NCBI GenBank assembly: GCA_021847125.1
Contig: JAJZUK010000031.1
Location: 1-8,398, forward strand
From: Pseudomonadota bacterium
GTDB lineage: Bacteria; Pseudomonadota; Gammaproteobacteria; Burkholderiales; SG8-39
Reading direction: 5' to 3'
Length of the DNA stretch: 8,398 nt
This document shows, piece after piece, positions 5,916 through 8,398 of the stretch. The first letter of the stretch is position 1; the number at the start of each line of letters is the position of its first letter. Under the pieces are notes generated by a model. The model worked only from the letters and a program-made list of their open reading frames with translations. It made no database searches and was not told the DNA's origin. Position numbers and translations under genes: made by a program.

Positions 5916-5942
5916 GGTGCGCACCCGGTTGCCTGCTAGAAT
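5916..5942 (+). promoter_or_regulatory. Extended -10 promoter of the amidase gene with adjacent palindrome
   Basis: TGCTAGAAT (5934-5942) is an extended -10 element, with TAGAAT matching 5 of 6 to TATAAT; no good -35 is seen. RNA would begin near 5949, about 22 nt before the ATG. Directly upstream is the perfect 10-bp palindrome GGTGCGCACC (5916-5925), preceded by another GGTGC (5911-5915); placed over the -24 to -33 region, it could be a repressor site. Confidence 0.5.
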
Positions 5943-5970
5943 CGTCCTGAATCACGCGAGGAATTGCAGC

Positions 5971-7386
5971 ATGGACGACGAACTCTGCTTTCTGCCGGCA
6001 ACCGAACTGGCGCAGCGCATCCGGCACAAGGACCTGTCGGCGCGCGAGCTGATGAAGGCGTCGCTGGCGCAGATCGAGCGCCTCAACCCCAAGCTTAATG
6101 CCATCGTCAGCCTGTACGCCGAGCAGGCCCTGGCTCAGGCGCGGGAAGCGGACGAGAAGCAGGCGCGGGGCGAAACGCTAGGGCCCCTGCACGGCCTGCC
6201 GGTGGCGCACAAGGACCTGTTCCTGACCCGTGGCATGCGCACCACCTTCGGCTCGCCCATATTCAAGGACTTCGTCCCCGAGCAGAATCTGCTGATCGTG
6301 GACCGGCTGCAGGCGGCGGGGGCCATTTCTATAGGCAAGACCAATACGCCGGAATTCGGCGCCGGCTCGCAGACTTTCAACGCCGTGTTCGGCAAGACGC
6401 TCAATCCCTACGACACCAGCAAGACCTGCGGCGGCTCCTCCGGCGGCGCGGCGGTGGCGCTGGCGGCAGGCATGGTGCCTTTGGCCGACGGCAGCGACAT
6501 GGGCGGCTCGCTGCGCTGCCCGGCGAATTTCTGCAACGTCGTCGGCCTGCGCACCTCGCCCGGACGCGTGCCGGTCTGGCCGGCGAAGACCGGCTGGAGC
6601 ACGCTCGGGGTGCAAGGGCCGATGGCGCGCACGGTCGGCGACTGCGCGCTGATGCTCTCCGCGATCGCGGGCCGGGATGCGAGGAGCCCGATCGCCATCG
6701 CCGAGCCGGGCCAGCTGTTCGCACGGCCGCTGGCGCGCGATTTCAAGGGGGTGCGCATTGCCTGGAGCACCGACCTCGGCGGCTTGCCGCTGGATGCGCG
6801 CGTCTGCGCGGTGCTGGCCTCGCAGCGCGCGACGTTCGCCGCGCTGGGCTGTGTGCTGGACGAAGCCACACCCGACCTGTCCGATGCGAACGACATTTTC
6901 ATGTCCCTGCGCGCCTGGCAGTTCGAACTCGCCTACGGCGAGCTGCTGGACCGGCACCGCGGCGAGCTCAAGGATACGGTGATCTGGAACATAGAAGCGG
7001 GCAGGAAGCTCTCCGGCCCGGACGTCGGCGCGGCGGAGCAAAAGCGCACCACGCTGTTCAATCGCATGCACGCCTTCATGCAGCGCTACGAGTTCCTGAT
7101 CCTGCCGGTGAACCAGGTGCCGCCCTTCGACGTCGGTCAGCCCTATGTCACCGAGATCAACGGCATGGCCATGGAAAGCTATATCGACTGGATGAAATCC
7201 TGCTACTTCATCACCGTGACCGGCCATCCCGCAATCTCGGTGCCCTGCGGTTTCACCGCCGAAGGGCTGCCGGTGGGGGTGCAGATCGTGGGGCGCCACC
7301 AGGACGATTTCGGCGTGCTGCAGCTGGCCTACGCGTTCGAGCAGGCGACCCAGTTGTGGCGCCGCCGCCCGGCGCTCGCGCAGTAG
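5971..7386 (+). CDS. Amidase-signature family hydrolase
   Basis: This 471-residue enzyme starts at ATG 5971 behind GAGGA (5958-5962), spaced 8 nt; in-frame extension upstream to 5917 is unsupported. Amidase-signature enzymes hydrolyse C-N amide bonds with a Ser-cisSer-Lys triad. Here the general base is K81 (V-A-H-K-D), the cis-Ser is S156 in G-G-S-S-G-G, and the nucleophile is S180 in D-M-G-G-S-L-R. The spacings of 75 and 24 residues equal those of mammalian FAAH (K142, S217, S241). G-K-T-N-T-P-E-F (122-129) is another family motif. No signal peptide is seen, so it is cytoplasmic. It is unlikely to be GatA because no gatB or gatC is adjacent. Substrate unknown: an aliphatic or aryl amide, or a pathway intermediate. 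Transcribed from its own promoter and closed by the terminator at 7478-7502. Confidence 0.94.
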   Translation: MDDELCFLPATELAQRIRHKDLSARELMKASLAQIERLNPKLNAIVSLYAEQALAQAREADEKQARGETLGPLHGLPVAHKDLFLTRGMRTTFGSPIFKDFVPEQNLLIVDRLQAAGAISIGKTNTPEFGAGSQTFNAVFGKTLNPYDTSKTCGGSSGGAAVALAAGMVPLADGSDMGGSLRCPANFCNVVGLRTSPGRVPVWPAKTGWSTLGVQGPMARTVGDCALMLSAIAGRDARSPIAIAEPGQLFARPLARDFKGVRIAWSTDLGGLPLDARVCAVLASQRATFAALGCVLDEATPDLSDANDIFMSLRAWQFELAYGELLDRHRGELKDTVIWNIEAGRKLSGPDVGAAEQKRTTLFNRMHAFMQRYEFLILPVNQVPPFDVGQPYVTEINGMAMESYIDWMKSCYFITVTGHPAISVPCGFTAEGLPVGVQIVGRHQDDFGVLQLAYAFEQATQLWRRRPALAQ

Positions 7387-7434
7387 CCGAACGCACAGGC
7401 ACGGTCATCGCGCGACGCGCACCGCCTGCTTAGA

Positions 7435-7461
7435 GGCCATTTCAGAATTACCGAAATGGCC
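7435..7461. other. Stem-loop downstream of the amidase gene
   Basis: GGCCATTTC (7435-7443) pairs perfectly with GAAATGGCC (7453-7461), a 9-bp stem with a 9-nt loop. No T-run follows on either strand. It stands 16 nt before the intrinsic terminator and may add RNA stability or help stop read-through between the convergent genes. Confidence 0.55.
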
Positions 7462-7477
7462 CCTGATATAGGGGAGC

Positions 7478-7502
7478 ACGAGGGGAGGTATCCCCTCGTT
7501 TT
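7478..7502 (+). terminator. Rho-independent terminator after the amidase gene
   Basis: ACGAGGGGA (7478-7486) and TCCCCTCGT (7491-7499) form a perfect 9-bp stem with a 4-nt GGTA loop. The following TTT (7500-7502) with the last stem T gives a short U tract. It lies about 90 nt past the amidase stop and 18 nt before the end of the convergent dehydrogenase gene. There is no T-run on the minus strand, so it serves mainly the plus strand. Confidence 0.8.
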
Positions 7503-7519
7503 GAAATGAGCTCTTGGCT

Positions 7520-8275
7520 TCAGGCGATGGTCACGCCGCCATCGGCGACTATGGTCTGTCCGGTGACGAAACTTCCGGCTTTGGAGGCGAGAAATACCGC
7601 GATGCCGCCGATTTCCCCGGCTTCACCCAGGCGCCGTAACGGCGTCATCGCCTCGCGCGCCTGGCGCGCTTTTTCGTTTTCCCACAGCGCGCGCGCGAAA
7701 TCGGTCTTGATCAGGCCGGGCAGGATCGCGTTGACGCGGATGTTGGACGGGCCCCACTCGCAGGCGTAATTCCTGACCAGCGCCGTGTCGGCGGCCTTGG
7801 ACACGCCGTACAGTCCGATCACGGTATTGCCCTTGAGCGCGGCGATGCTGGAGACGATGATGACCACGCCGTCCTTGCGTTCGGCCATTTGCGGAATCAC
7901 CATATTGCACAGCCACCAGTTGCTCTTGATGTTGTTGCCCATGATCTTGTCGAACACTTCGTCGCTCGTTTGCGCCGTCGGCCCGTACACCGGATTGGCC
8001 GCGGCGTTGCACACCAGGATGTCGATTTTGCCCCAGTGTTTCATGGTCGCGTCGACCAGCTGCTGCAGCTGCTCCTTGTGCGCGATGTTGCACGGCAGGG
8101 AGATCGCCGCGTAGCCCTTGGCGGTGAATTCCCGGGTCACTGCCTCGCAGGCCTCGACCTTGCGGCTGGAAATCACCACCTTGGCGCCCGCTTTCGCCAT
8201 TTCCTCGGCGATGGACTTGCCTATGCCCTTGGTCGAGCCGGTGATCAGCGCGACTTTGCCTGTCAGATCGAACAT
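7520..8275 (-). CDS. Classical short-chain dehydrogenase/reductase (SDR)
   Basis: This 251-residue protein has the standard length of classical SDRs, which carry out NAD(P)H-dependent oxidation or reduction of alcohols and ketones. The cofactor motif T-G-S-T-K-G-I-G is at 12-19, C-N-A-A at 89-92 replaces the usual N-N-A-G, and the catalytic set is N115, S143, Y156 and K160 (Y-G-V-S-K). The C-terminal G-Q-T-I-V-A-D-G-G (239-247) is typical. S-S-R-K at 36-39 after the second strand favours NADPH over NADH. ATG at forward 8275-8273 was chosen because GGAG (6 nt before) and AAGG precede it and the protein then begins at the Rossmann fold; an upstream extension to 8314 adds only a charged tail. 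FabG-like, but a role in fatty-acid synthesis is not indicated; substrate unknown. Convergent with the amidase. Confidence 0.94.
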   Translation of the reverse strand: MFDLTGKVALITGSTKGIGKSIAEEMAKAGAKVVISSRKVEACEAVTREFTAKGYAAISLPCNIAHKEQLQQLVDATMKHWGKIDILVCNAAANPVYGPTAQTSDEVFDKIMGNNIKSNWWLCNMVIPQMAERKDGVVIIVSSIAALKGNTVIGLYGVSKAADTALVRNYACEWGPSNIRVNAILPGLIKTDFARALWENEKARQAREAMTPLRRLGEAGEIGGIAVFLASKAGSFVTGQTIVADGGVTIA

Positions 8276-8368
8276 GCCTTGCTCCCGGGTTGAATGACGC
8301 CTCGATTTTCGCATCTATACGCGGCGACTTAAATAGCGCCAGTTTGCTTTTTTCAGAGTTTGCTAGTT

Positions 8369-8392
8369 GCGCGGACGAGAAACCGTCCGCGC
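8369..8392. other. GC-rich stem-loop upstream of the SDR gene
   Basis: GCGCGGACG (8369-8377) pairs perfectly with CGTCCGCGC (8384-8392) around the 6-nt loop AGAAAC. No T-run follows on either strand inside the window. It lies ~95 nt upstream of the SDR start and may be the end of a neighbouring transcript or a regulatory structure. The rest of 8276-8398 shows no convincing promoter; TATAGA on the minus strand (forward 8319-8314) is a weak -10 candidate. Confidence 0.45.
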
Positions 8393-8398
8393 GGATCG

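Noticed and set aside
6178..7299. 373-codon open frame on the minus strand
   Set aside because: It is antisense to the amidase gene, which has all its catalytic residues; the translation has no recognisable motif.
8276..8314. N-terminal extension of the SDR
   Set aside because: The extension is a charged tail outside the Rossmann fold, and the internal ATG has its own Shine-Dalgarno.
8314..8342. Promoter for the SDR (TATAGA with CTGGCG upstream, minus strand)
   Set aside because: Only 3 of 6 matches at the -35; I could not separate it from chance.
1..8398. Mobile element, CRISPR array, tRNA or rRNA
   Set aside because: No transposase or integrase motif, no regularly spaced repeats, and no cloverleaf or rRNA signature was seen on either strand.

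Overview
The window is GC-rich, densely coding chromosomal DNA, most likely from a proteobacterium. The proteins look betaproteobacterial in style, but no rRNA or marker gene fixes the taxon, so that is inference. It holds eight protein genes that I consider solid (one cut by the left edge) and one likely 44-residue small gene. No tRNA, rRNA, CRISPR array, transposase or integrase is visible.

Left block, 1-4513, plus strand. This is a tightly packed run of five genes: the C-terminal part of a sensor histidine kinase, a stand-alone CheY-like receiver, a large three-part signalling protein, and two small GT-A-fold transferases. The signalling protein carries a receiver, a class III adenylate cyclase and a PknB-type Ser/Thr kinase. 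The first three genes abut (2-nt gap, 1-nt overlap) and the third overlaps the first transferase by 4 nt; the last gene follows after 55 nt. The signalling part reads as a phosphorelay whose terminal output could be both cAMP synthesis and Ser/Thr phosphorylation. The two transferases belong to the pair often annotated as rSAM/selenodomain-associated or arsenosugar-biosynthesis glycosyltransferases (TIGR04283 and TIGR04282).

Middle, 4514-4948. An AT-rich island and several hairpins separate the left block from a LysR-type regulator (4949-5857, plus). On the minus strand, divergent from the regulator, lies a 44-aa hydrophobic ORF (4725-4859) with a good Shine-Dalgarno, possible promoter elements and a strong intrinsic terminator. 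The LysR gene has no Shine-Dalgarno, and a plausible promoter ends just before its ATG, so it may be leaderless.

Right block, 5858-8398. An amidase-signature hydrolase (plus) with an intact Lys-Ser-Ser triad sits behind an extended -10 promoter. It converges on a classical short-chain dehydrogenase/reductase (minus), and a good rho-independent terminator lies between them. These two look like ordinary catabolic enzymes. Whether LysR controls the amidase, the small ORF or itself cannot be settled from sequence alone.

The most interesting elements are the receiver-cyclase-kinase fusion with its partner histidine kinase, and the compact small-protein transcription unit facing the LysR gene.
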